64,000 bases of DNA, taken from NCBI GenBank assembly GCA_013044035.1, contig JABEVE010000050.1, positions 56,021-120,020 on the forward strand. The letters run 5' to 3'. The notes below the pieces were generated by a model. It was not told the origin of the DNA. It saw only the letters and a program-made list of their open reading frames with translations, and ran no database searches. Below, piece by piece: positions 1-7,829 of the stretch (position 1 is its first letter; each line of letters starts with the position of its first letter). The position numbers and the translations under genes were made by a program. The DNA is from Burkholderiales bacterium (GTDB taxonomy: Bacteria > Pseudomonadota > Gammaproteobacteria > Burkholderiales > Burkholderiaceae_C).

Positions 1-243
1 TGCGGGGTTATCCCAAAGAATTGTGGATAACAATGTGGGCAGCTGCGACTTTGCTGGCGTAGGCGACTGAATTCCAAGGCTCGGATTTAATGTGACTGTT
101 TTTTGAACACAGAAAATTGATTATGAATCAACGAGATAGATCAGATCTTCGCGTTCCTGGCGTTCGTTCGCAGGCAACAGGGCTATTCCTCGGCGTTTGT
201 GGACAGCTTGCGTTGCCGGAACGGGCTCGCCGGAGTCGGCAGC

Positions 244-1617
244 ATGCCCGTTGAGCGCGGGAGCGAGCGGCAGGCGACGCAAGCCTGGAGCGTCGGCCGT
301 CTGGCGCGGGCCTTGACCGACACCTTGTCGGCACGCTTCGGTGTGGTCACAGTCGTGGGTGAGGTCAGCAGTTTCACGCGCGCGGCAAGCGGGCATTGCT
401 ACTTTGCCCTGCGCGACGCTTCGGCGCAACTGCGCTGTGTCATGTTCCGCCAGCGCGCGTACCTGCTGGACTTCGATCCGCGCGATGGCCAGCAGGTCGA
501 AATCCGCGCGGTGGTTGGCCTTTATGAACCTCGCGGGGACTTGCAACTCACCGTGGAATCCATGAGCCCGGTCGGACAGGGGGCGCTGCTGGAGCAATTT
601 CTCCGGCTCAAGGAGCGCCTGCAAGCCGAGGGCCTGTTTGACCCTGATCAGAAACAGCCCCTGCCCGCGTACCCACGCGCGGTCGGTATCGTCACGTCGC
701 GACAAGCGGCTGCATTGCAGGATGTTCTTGCCACGCTCAAGCGCCGCAGCCCACAGGTTCGCGTCGTGATTTACCCCGCCAGTGTGCAGGGGGTCGGGGC
801 TGCACAGGAACTCGTGCAAGCCCTGAAACTGGCAGAACAACGCGCCGAGGTGGATGTGCTGCTGCTGGTGCGTGGTGGAGGGGCCATGGAAGATCTCTGG
901 CCCTTCAATGACGAGGTCCTGGCACGCGCGCTGCACGCTTGCCGTCTGCCTGTGGTGTCGGGAGTGGGCCACGAAACAGATTTCACCATTGCCGATTTCG
1001 CCGCTGATGTTCGCGCCACCACCCCCACAGCCGCTGCAGAATTGTGCGCTCCAGCCTTGGCCGACTTGCGCTTGCAAGCACTGCAACTGGCGCGCGACCT
1101 GCAGCAAGCGGTGGCGCATTGGCAAGGGCGCGAACAGCAACGCCTGGACCGGTTGCATCTGCGCATGCCCAAGCCGGGACGCACGCTGCAGGGGGCTGCG
1201 GTCCAGCTGCGCGGCTTGCAAGCGCGTCTGCAAGATGGCTCGCGGCGCCTGCTTCTGGAGCAGATGCATGCCTGGGTGCAGCAAGAACGTCGGTTGAAGC
1301 TGCTGCCCGCGCGATACCGGGCTGAGCGTCGGGCGCGGCTTGAGGCCCTGGGCGTTCGCCACGACCAGGCGCTACGCCAGAACTGGAAGCTGGTGCGCAG
1401 CAAACTCGCCGGCCAGGAGCAGCGTCTCGCTTTGCTCGACCCTGCCGCCACCCTGGAGCGGGGGTATTGCCTGGCCTGGTATGAAGATGGAAGCCTGTTG
1501 CACGATGCGCGGCAGATTCGCGGTGGGCAAAGCCTGTTGTTGGCTACGGCCGAGGCCGCTGTGACCATCGACATCGTCACGGTCGCGCCGGTCAAGCACC
1601 CCCTGCCAGCCCCTTGA
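244..1617 (+). CDS. xseA: Exodeoxyribonuclease VII large subunit
   Basis: Large subunit of exonuclease VII, which with XseB degrades single-stranded DNA to oligonucleotides in the cytoplasm. The N-terminal OB-fold is recognisable (VVGEVSSFTR, then SGHCYFALRD), followed by the exonuclease VII catalytic region (VTSRQAAALQDV, VRGGGAMEDLWPFND, SGVGHETDFTIADFAADVRA) and a long helical C-terminal part. I start at ATG 244, which has GGAG 8 nt upstream and gives 457 residues, close to the E. coli length; an in-frame GTG at 199 would add 15 residues. The stop codon lies inside a small CCCC-TTGA-GGGG hairpin. sodB follows 180 bp downstream. Confidence 0.95.
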   Translation: MPVERGSERQATQAWSVGRLARALTDTLSARFGVVTVVGEVSSFTRAASGHCYFALRDASAQLRCVMFRQRAYLLDFDPRDGQQVEIRAVVGLYEPRGDLQLTVESMSPVGQGALLEQFLRLKERLQAEGLFDPDQKQPLPAYPRAVGIVTSRQAAALQDVLATLKRRSPQVRVVIYPASVQGVGAAQELVQALKLAEQRAEVDVLLLVRGGGAMEDLWPFNDEVLARALHACRLPVVSGVGHETDFTIADFAADVRATTPTAAAELCAPALADLRLQALQLARDLQQAVAHWQGREQQRLDRLHLRMPKPGRTLQGAAVQLRGLQARLQDGSRRLLLEQMHAWVQQERRLKLLPARYRAERRARLEALGVRHDQALRQNWKLVRSKLAGQEQRLALLDPAATLERGYCLAWYEDGSLLHDARQIRGGQSLLLATAEAAVTIDIVTVAPVKHPLPAP

Positions 1618-1797
1618 GGGGGTGCGTCAAACGACTTGCTGAAGCGGCAGGAAGTGCCGCATGAAGCCAAGGCTCAGCGCGACTTCGCCCTTGACCTCCT
1701 CGGTGGTGTGGCGTCAGCTCCTGCTGGGCGTCTTCATTCCGGCAGACTCCTAAAATGATTCACTGTTCTTCGCAGTCCAATTTCGAAAGGCTATCCC

Positions 1798-2382
1798 ATG
1801 GAACACCAACTTCCCGCACTGCCATTTGCCCTGGATGCGCTTGCGCCTCATATGTCGCGTGAAACCCTGGAGTACCACCACGGCAAACATCACCAAGCCT
1901 ATGTCACGAACCTGAACAATCTGATCAAGGGCACCGAGTTCGAGGCCATGCATCTCGACGACATCATCCACAAAGCACCATCTGGCGGCATCTTCAACAA
2001 CGCGGCCCAGATCTGGAACCACACATTTTTCTGGCATTCCCTCAGTCCCAAGGGCGGTGGCGAACCGGGGGGGGCGTTGCAGAACGCCATCAACAAGAAA
2101 TGGGGGAGCTTTGCCGCCTTCAAGGAGGCTTTCCACAAGTCGGCCGTGGGCAACTTCGGATCCGGCTGGACATGGTTGGTGAAAAAAGCCGATGGCTCGG
2201 TTGACATCGTCAACACCAGCAATGCGGCTACGCCACTGACTTCAGCCGACAAACCGCTGTTGACCGTGGACGTGTGGGAGCACGCCTACTACGTGGACTT
2301 CCGCAACCGCAGGCCTGATTTCGTCAAGACCTTCCTGGATCACCTCGCCAATTGGAGTTTTGCCGAGCGCAACTTCGGTTGA
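1798..2382 (+). CDS. sodB: Superoxide dismutase, Fe type
   Basis: Cytoplasmic superoxide dismutase converting superoxide to hydrogen peroxide and oxygen. The four metal ligands are visible: His27 (in YHHGKHH), His75 (IWNHTFFW), Asp158 and His162 (DVWEHAYY). Gln71 in AAQIWNH and the GSGWTWLV stretch favour iron over manganese. 194 residues is the usual length for an Fe-SOD. The start follows CGAAAGGC, a purine-rich site 8 nt upstream of the ATG. It follows xseA on the same strand, an order common in Burkholderiales, but the 180 bp gap suggests its own promoter. Confidence 0.96.
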   Translation: MEHQLPALPFALDALAPHMSRETLEYHHGKHHQAYVTNLNNLIKGTEFEAMHLDDIIHKAPSGGIFNNAAQIWNHTFFWHSLSPKGGGEPGGALQNAINKKWGSFAAFKEAFHKSAVGNFGSGWTWLVKKADGSVDIVNTSNAATPLTSADKPLLTVDVWEHAYYVDFRNRRPDFVKTFLDHLANWSFAERNFG

Positions 2383-2499
2383 GGTCAGGATCAAGCTGCC
2401 GCTCTTGTCCAGGAGGGCCATGTTCGGCACGGGCTAGATGTGGCGGCTTGAGGGCGTTGGTGTGGCTGCTCGGAGCAGAGTGACCGATCGCCCATGGCG

Positions 2500-2988
2500 T
2501 CAGCGAGCAGCGGTCGTCCCGAAGGGTTCGCCACGAAGCTGGAAGCCGGGTTGGAGGCCGCGCTGTGCAAACCAGCCCAGCGGCATTTCAAGCGCGAAAC
2601 GCACGTTTTGAACCGCGCAGTGACTATCCAGCGTCTGCGGCTTCATATCGGCGATGTTGGTGATTCGCCCTTGGTCGTCGAGGAACGCCACGGACAGCGG
2701 TATGAGGGTGTTCTTCATCCACATGCACACCGGTTGATCGGTGGAGAAGATGAACAGCATGCCGTGGTTGCCGCTGAGTTCGCGCCGATACATCAAACCG
2801 GTTTCACGCTGATCTGGTGTCGTGGCGAGCTCGGCGTGAATCAATTGCATGCCCGCCTGCAGAGTGGTTTCCGGGAGGGCGGTCCATTGCGCACGCGCCG
2901 CAGGCGCGAGACTTAGAAGCCCGAAGCACACCAGGATGCCAAAGAGGCGGCCCCGCATCCTTGGGCTTGGGTTGGTGGTCAGTTTCAT
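2500..2988 (-). CDS. DUF192 secreted protein
   Basis: Small exported protein of the DUF192 family, whose biochemical role is not established. After a hydrophobic signal segment (GRLFGILVCFGLLSLAPAARA) the mature domain carries the family hallmarks: TPDQRETGLMYRRELSGNHGMLFIF, then CMWMKNTLIPLSVAFLD, then a C-terminal LEMPLGWFAQRGLQPG. I place the start at 2988 (MKLTTNPS), which has AAGGAA about 9 nt upstream; an in-frame start at 3072 would add 28 non-conserved residues. It lies convergent to sodB. Confidence 0.85.
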   Translation of the reverse strand: MKLTTNPSPRMRGRLFGILVCFGLLSLAPAARAQWTALPETTLQAGMQLIHAELATTPDQRETGLMYRRELSGNHGMLFIFSTDQPVCMWMKNTLIPLSVAFLDDQGRITNIADMKPQTLDSHCAVQNVRFALEMPLGWFAQRGLQPGFQLRGEPFGTTAAR

Positions 2989-3082
2989 CCGGGGGTTCCT
3001 TGTACCGAATTTGTGCCCGGGTATTGTGCCCCAGCCCTTCGGACCGAGCACCAAGCGCGCCGGCCGTTGCAAACACGGGATG

Positions 3083-3106
3083 CAAAAAAGCGCCCGAAGG
3101 CGCTTT
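3083..3106 (-). terminator. Rho-independent terminator of the small secreted protein gene
   Basis: Read on the minus strand this is AAAGCGCC-TTCG-GGCGCTTTTTT: an eight-pair GC-rich stem, a stable TTCG tetraloop and a run of six T. It lies 49 bp past the stop of the gene at 3155-3361. Confidence 0.9.
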
Positions 3107-3154
3107 GGGTGGGCCGAACGAAACCGGCCCTGTGCGGTATGGAGCGACCGGGGA

Positions 3155-3361
3155 TTACTTGGCGGCAGAGGCGGCAGGGGCCTTCTTTTCCATGGCCTTC
3201 TTGTGCATCGCCTTCTTGTGCATGACCTTCTTGTGATGCTTCATGGGCTTGTGCGCTTCGGCCTTGGCGGCTGCAGCGGGCTTGGCGGCTTCAGGGGCGG
3301 CCTGTGCCATCACGGCAGACGCGAGGAACATGGCGAACACGGCGGCAAGAATCTTTTTCAT
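3155..3361 (-). CDS. Small secreted Ala/His/Lys/Met repeat protein
   Basis: A 68-residue protein with a clear Sec signal peptide (MKKILAAVFAMFLASAVMAQA) followed by an Ala/Pro/Lys linker and a very basic tail built on the repeat M-H-K-K-A (KKVMHKKAMHKKAMEKKA). The start at 3361 is preceded on the minus strand by GAAAGGTCAGTC, a good ribosome binding site, so the longer 90-codon frame starting at 3427 is not needed. Its own terminator follows at 3083-3106. The composition recalls acid-shock (Asr-like) proteins and metal-binding tails; neither function can be assigned from sequence alone. Confidence 0.7.
   Translation of the reverse strand: MKKILAAVFAMFLASAVMAQAAPEAAKPAAAAKAEAHKPMKHHKKVMHKKAMHKKAMEKKAPAASAAK
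3194..3238 (-). repeat. Three 15-bp tandem units coding the HKKxM repeat
   Basis: Three consecutive 15-bp units (3194-3208, 3209-3223, 3224-3238) sharing CCTTCTTGTG on the plus strand encode the repeated Met-His-Lys-Lys-Ala/Val pentapeptide. The first two units differ at two bases only, so this is a candidate for copy-number change between strains. Confidence 0.8.
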
Positions 3362-3546
3362 GACTGACCTTTCAAAGAGTTTTGGATGTTGATCCAAGGG
3401 GATCGCATCCATAACGCGACGCTGCAAAATTCGGTTGACATGTTCGACGAGCGGGAAACTTCCAGGCGTGTATGGTTTGCGTCAATCGCCCTCTTGATCA
3501 GGCCGGTGCTTCGGCCCTCCGCTACGAGGCGCCGGACATCAGACTT

Positions 3547-3564
3547 ATGTCTTATAAAAGACAT
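3547..3564. promoter_or_regulatory. Palindrome upstream of icd, likely operator
   Basis: A perfect 7-bp inverted repeat, ATGTCTT-ATAA-AAGACAT, lies 56 bp before the icd start. The core resembles the CTTATATAAGA-like palindromes I remember from TCA-cycle gene promoters in Burkholderiales, thought to bind a GntR-family regulator. The match to a named regulator is inference from memory. Confidence 0.5.
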
Positions 3565-3620
3565 GACTCCGCGCTCGCGCCCTGACTAGAATGTGTCACA
3601 CACACGATCCGGAGTCTCCC

Positions 3621-4871
3621 ATGTATCAACACATTCGTATCCCCGAGGCGCAGCGCATCACCGTGGGCGCAGACCATGCCTTGCAAGTTCCTGACCATCC
3701 CATCGTGCCCTTCATCGAGGGCGATGGCACTGGGGCCGACATTACGCCCGTGATGATCAAAGTCGTGGATGCGGCTGTGGCGAAAGCTTACGGAGGGCAG
3801 CGCAAGATCGCCTGGATGGAAATCTATGCGGGCGAGAAGGCAACCCGCGTCTACGGCCCGGATGTCTGGCTGCCCGAGGAAACGCTGGATGCGCTGAAGG
3901 AATTTGTCGTCTCGATCAAGGGCCCGCTGACCACGCCCGTTGGCGGCGGCATTCGCTCGCTCAATGTCGCGCTGCGTCAGCAACTCGACTTGTATGTGTG
4001 TTTGCGGCCAGTGCGTTACTTCACCGGGGTGCCCTCACCCGTGAAGGCGCCGGAGAAAGTCGATATGGTGATCTTCCGCGAAAACTCGGAAGATATTTAT
4101 GCCGGCATCGAATGGGCGGCGGAGTCTGATGGAGCGAAAAAAATCATCGATTTCATGATCCGTGAGATGGGCGTGAAAAAAATCCGCTTCCCTGCAACCT
4201 CCGGTATCGGCATCAAGCCCGTGTCGCGTGAAGGCACGGAGCGACTCGTGCGCAAGGCGATCCAGTACGCTATCGACAACAACCGTGCTTCGCTAACCCT
4301 TGTGCACAAGGGCAACATCATGAAATACACCGAAGGCGGGTTCCGCGACTGGGGCTACGCTTTGGCGCAGCAGGAGTTCGGTGCCAAACTCATCGACGGC
4401 GGTCCGTGGTGCAGCTTCAAGAACCCGAAGACAGGGCGAGACATTGTCGTCAAGGACTCCATAGCCGATGCGTTCTTGCAGCAGATCATTCTCCGCCCGG
4501 CGGAGTATGACGTCATCGCCACACTGAACTTGAACGGTGACTACATTTCCGACGCGCTGGCGGCTCAGGTCGGAGGCATTGGGATTGCGCCCGGTGCCAA
4601 TTTGTCCGACACGGTGGCGATGTTCGAAGCCACGCATGGCACCGCGCCCAAGTACGCCGGCAAGGATTACGTCAATCCAGGCTCGGAAATCCTGTCCGCC
4701 GAAATGATGTTGCGTCATATGGGTTGGGTCGAAGCGGCTGACCTGGTGATTGCCAGCATGGAAAAGTCGATTCAGTCCAAGCACGTGACCTACGACTTTG
4801 CCCGCCTCATGCCAGGCGCCACGCAGGTGTCATGCTCGGGTTTTGGGCAGGTGATGATCGACCACATGTGA
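3621..4871 (+). CDS. icd: Isocitrate dehydrogenase (NADP+)
   Basis: TCA-cycle enzyme converting isocitrate to 2-oxoglutarate and CO2 with NADPH formation. At 416 residues it matches the E. coli-type dimeric enzyme. The substrate loop [16 protein letters not shown] carries the regulatory serine region, [18 protein letters not shown] is the catalytic segment, and [15 protein letters not shown] holds the Lys-Tyr pair typical of NADP specificity. The start at ATG 3621 follows GGAG with 6 nt spacing; an upstream in-frame ATG at 3591 lacks such a site. A strong hairpin terminator follows at 4926-4962. Confidence 0.97.
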   Translation: MYQHIRIPEAQRITVGADHALQVPDHPIVPFIEGDGTGADITPVMIKVVDAAVAKAYGGQRKIAWMEIYAGEKATRVYGPDVWLPEETLDALKEFVVSIKGPLTTPVGGGIRSLNVALRQQLDLYVCLRPVRYFTGVPSPVKAPEKVDMVIFRENSEDIYAGIEWAAESDGAKKIIDFMIREMGVKKIRFPATSGIGIKPVSREGTERLVRKAIQYAIDNNRASLTLVHKGNIMKYTEGGFRDWGYALAQQEFGAKLIDGGPWCSFKNPKTGRDIVVKDSIADAFLQQIILRPAEYDVIATLNLNGDYISDALAAQVGGIGIAPGANLSDTVAMFEATHGTAPKYAGKDYVNPGSEILSAEMMLRHMGWVEAADLVIASMEKSIQSKHVTYDFARLMPGATQVSCSGFGQVMIDHM

Positions 4872-4925
4872 GCCTGAGTCCGGCTTGGCCGGTAGCTCAA
4901 TGCATCACCGACCTGGTCTTGCATG

Positions 4926-4962
4926 CCAAGAAAAAGCCGCACGCTGTGCGGCTTTTTCTTGG
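4926..4962. terminator. Bidirectional terminator after icd
   Basis: CCAAGAAAAAGCCGCAC pairs with GTGCGGCTTTTTCTTGG around a 3-nt loop. The A-tract and T-tract flanking a GC core give a rho-independent terminator for icd; no gene reads in from the other side. Confidence 0.92.
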
Positions 4963-5135
4963 CTGGTACGTTATGTGAACGATCAAAAGCGTGCGCGCGT
5001 TGCAAACGCAGCGCTGCGCACGCGCAACACATCGTCCCGTGTGCTGCAATCAGATCCATGAGGGCAGCAACTTGGTGAACAATGGGGCGTAGCCTTCGGC
5101 GAGCAGACGCATCCTGGTAAATCTAAAATCGGTGC

Positions 5136-5465
5136 ATGTCCAAACCACGCAAAATTTCCGGTTCCGACCCTGGTTCTGCGCTTGTCGTCGAGCGCCAGGA
5201 GCAGCAACTCAAACCCCCGCCGCTCTACCAGGTGGTGATGTTGAACGACGATTTCACACCGATGGAATTCGTGGTGTTTGTGATTCAGCAGTTTTTCAGC
5301 AAGGACCGTGAAACGGCGACGCAAATCATGCTTAAAGTGCATCAGCATGGTCGAGCTGTATGCGGGGTCTTTGCCAAGGATGTGGCGGCGACCAAGGTTG
5401 AGCAAGTGATGGCGGCGGCGCGTCAGGCAGGGCATCCCCTGCAGTGTGTGATGGAGGCCATTTAG
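5136..5465 (+). CDS. clpS: ATP-dependent Clp protease adaptor ClpS
   Basis: Adaptor that binds ClpA and delivers N-degron substrates to ClpAP. The 109-residue protein has a flexible N-terminus and the conserved core [17 protein letters not shown], the helix [22 protein letters not shown], and a C-terminal [17 protein letters not shown]. The Asn-Asp-Asp and His residues of the N-degron pocket are present. clpA begins 9 bp after its stop, so the two are co-transcribed. Confidence 0.96.
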   Translation: MSKPRKISGSDPGSALVVERQEQQLKPPPLYQVVMLNDDFTPMEFVVFVIQQFFSKDRETATQIMLKVHQHGRAVCGVFAKDVAATKVEQVMAAARQAGHPLQCVMEAI

Positions 5466-5474
5466 GAGAGTGTC

Positions 5475-7772
5475 ATGATTGCCCAGGAACTGGAAGTCAG
5501 TTTGCATATGGCCTTTGTCGAGGCGCGCCAGCAGCGGCACGAGTTCATCACCGTGGAGCACTTGTTGTTGGCGCTGTTGGACAACCCGTCGGCCGCGGAA
5601 GTGCTGCGCGCCTGCTCGGCCAATCTCGATGATCTGCGCAAGAGCCTGGCAGCCTTCGTCAAGGAAAATACCCCCGTGGTGCCGGGTTCGGACGATGTGG
5701 ACACCCAGCCCACGCTGGGATTCCAGCGCGTGATCCAGCGCGCCATCATGCATGTGCAGTCGTCCAGCAACGGCAAGAAGGAGGTCACTGGCGCGAATGT
5801 GCTGGTAGCCATCTTCAGCGAGAAGGATTCGCACGCGGTGTACTACCTGCACCAGCAGGGCGTGACGCGGCTGGACGTGGTGAACTTTCTCTCGCACGGG
5901 ATTCGCAAGACTGACCCGGTGGAGCCTGCCAAGCCTTCCAGCGGTGGCGCAGCTGATGATGACGAGAAGGAGGCCAAGGAAACGCCGCTCGATCAGTTCA
6001 CCCAGAACCTCAACCAGTTGGCCCGCGAAGGGCGGATCGACCCCCTGATCGGTCGCGAGGCCGAGGTGGAGCGGGTCATTCAGGTGTTGTGCCGTCGACG
6101 CAAGAACAACCCCTTGCTCGTGGGTGAAGCGGGTGTTGGGAAAACCGCCATCGCCGAGGGTCTGGCCTGGCGCATCGTGCAGGGACAGGTGCCCACCGTG
6201 CTGGAGCAGGGGGTGGTGTATTCCCTGGACATGGGCGCACTGCTGGCTGGCACCAAATACCGCGGTGATTTCGAACAGCGGATCAAGGCGGTGATCAAGC
6301 AGATCAAGGAATTGCCGCACTCGATTCTGTTCATCGACGAGATCCACACCTTGATCGGTGCCGGGGCTGCTTCGGGCGGAACACTGGACGCTTCGAATCT
6401 GCTCAAGCCGGCGCTGACATCCGGCCAGTTGCGCTGCATTGGTGCAACGACGTTCAATGAATATCGCGGTATTTTCGAGAAAGATGCGGCGTTGTCGCGG
6501 CGTTTCCAGAAAATCGACGTCGTCGAGCCCAGCATCGAGCAAACCGTGGAAATCCTCAAGGGGCTGAAGTCGCGCTTCGAGGAGCACCACGGCGTGAAGT
6601 ACGGCGCCGGTGCGCTGGCGGCCGCTGCCGAGCTGTCGGCCAAGTACATCAACGACCGGCATCTGCCCGACAAGGCCATCGACGTGATCGACGAAGCCGG
6701 TGCGGCACAGCGCATTCTGCCCAAGAGCAAGCAGAAGAAGACCATCGGCAAAACCGAGATCGAGGACATCGTTTCCAAAATTGCTCGTGTGCCGGTGCAC
6801 AGCGTCACCATGGACGATCGTTCCAAACTGCGCAATCTGGAACGCGACTTGAAAAACGTGGTCTTCGGTCAGGACGAGTCCATCAATGCCCTCGCCGCCG
6901 CCATCAAAATGGCACGGTCGGGTCTGGGCCGGCCGGAGAAACCCATTGGCGCCTTCCTGTTCAGCGGGCCGACGGGGGTGGGCAAGACCGAGGTGGCGAA
7001 ACAACTGGCTTTCGTGCTCGGCATCGAGTTGGTGCGCTTCGACATGTCCGAGTACATGGAGCGGCACACCGTGTCGCGCCTGATTGGCGCGCCTCCGGGC
7101 TATGTCGGCTTCGACCAGGGAGGTTTGCTGACCGAGGCCATTTCCAAGAGACCCCACGCGGTGCTGCTGCTCGATGAGATCGAGAAGGCACATCCGGATG
7201 TCTACAACGTGCTGCTGCAGGTGATGGACAACGGCACCCTGACCGACAACAACGGGCGCAAGGCGGATTTCCGCAACGTCATTGTGATCATGACCACCAA
7301 TGCGGGCGCCGAAGCCATGCAGAAGAGCACCATGGGCTTCACCTCCAAGCGCGAGCGTGGTGACGAGATGGTCGACATCAAGCGCATGTTCTCGCCCGAG
7401 TTCCGCAACCGGCTCGACGCCATCATCAACTTCCGTGCGCTCGACGAAACCATCATCCTGCGCGTGGTCGACAAGTTCCTGCTGCAACTCGAGACGCAAC
7501 TCACCGAGAAGCGCGTCGAAGCCACCTTCACCGATGCCTTGCGCAAACATCTTGCCGCCGATGGGTTTGACCCGCTGATGGGCGCCCGCCCGATGCAGCG
7601 CCTGATCCAGGACACCATCCGCCGCGCCCTCGCCGACGAATTACTCTTCGGCAGACTGGTCGACGGAGGCCGGGTGACGGTGGATATCGACGAACACGGC
7701 AAGGTCACGCTCGACATTTCCGAGCCGGATCCCAAGCCGCGCAAGCGCGAGGCGGAAGATGCGCAGGTCTGA
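5475..7772 (+). CDS. clpA: ATP-dependent Clp protease ATP-binding subunit ClpA
   Basis: AAA+ unfoldase that feeds proteins to ClpP. Residues 1-150 form the double Clp N-domain that docks ClpS; two ATPase modules follow with Walker A motifs GEAGVGKT (about residue 218) and GPTGVGKT (about residue 501), Walker B motifs ILFIDEIH and VLLLDEIEKAH, and a C-terminal D2-small domain (DGFDPLMGARPMQRLIQ). The position of the ClpP-docking IGL loop is occupied by TMGF, a permitted variant. Length 765 is normal. SD GGAG precedes the ATG by about 6 nt. clpP is not in this window. Confidence 0.97.
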   Translation: MIAQELEVSLHMAFVEARQQRHEFITVEHLLLALLDNPSAAEVLRACSANLDDLRKSLAAFVKENTPVVPGSDDVDTQPTLGFQRVIQRAIMHVQSSSNGKKEVTGANVLVAIFSEKDSHAVYYLHQQGVTRLDVVNFLSHGIRKTDPVEPAKPSSGGAADDDEKEAKETPLDQFTQNLNQLAREGRIDPLIGREAEVERVIQVLCRRRKNNPLLVGEAGVGKTAIAEGLAWRIVQGQVPTVLEQGVVYSLDMGALLAGTKYRGDFEQRIKAVIKQIKELPHSILFIDEIHTLIGAGAASGGTLDASNLLKPALTSGQLRCIGATTFNEYRGIFEKDAALSRRFQKIDVVEPSIEQTVEILKGLKSRFEEHHGVKYGAGALAAAAELSAKYINDRHLPDKAIDVIDEAGAAQRILPKSKQKKTIGKTEIEDIVSKIARVPVHSVTMDDRSKLRNLERDLKNVVFGQDESINALAAAIKMARSGLGRPEKPIGAFLFSGPTGVGKTEVAKQLAFVLGIELVRFDMSEYMERHTVSRLIGAPPGYVGFDQGGLLTEAISKRPHAVLLLDEIEKAHPDVYNVLLQVMDNGTLTDNNGRKADFRNVIVIMTTNAGAEAMQKSTMGFTSKRERGDEMVDIKRMFSPEFRNRLDAIINFRALDETIILRVVDKFLLQLETQLTEKRVEATFTDALRKHLAADGFDPLMGARPMQRLIQDTIRRALADELLFGRLVDGGRVTVDIDEHGKVTLDISEPDPKPRKREAEDAQV

Positions 7773-7788
7773 GTCTTGATGCGGACCG

Positions 7789-7822
7789 GTGGAATGCAGC
7801 GGCCCCCCGCGCTGCATTCCAC
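7789..7822. terminator. 13-bp inverted repeat between clpA and the NRPS gene
   Basis: GTGGAATGCAGCG (7789-7801) is exactly complementary to 7810-7822 with an 8-nt loop. It sits in the 57 bp between two convergent stop codons, so it most likely terminates both transcripts, although there is no T-run on either side. Confidence 0.6.
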
Positions 7823-7829
7823 GTGGCGT

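Noticed and set aside
123..251. A 42-codon frame starting at ATG 123 that ends just past the xseA start
   Set aside because: It has no ribosome binding site of note and no recognisable sequence; a leader peptide cannot be supported.
4983..7550. An 855-codon open frame opposite clpA
   Set aside because: Same effect of codon bias; clpS and clpA on the plus strand carry all family motifs.
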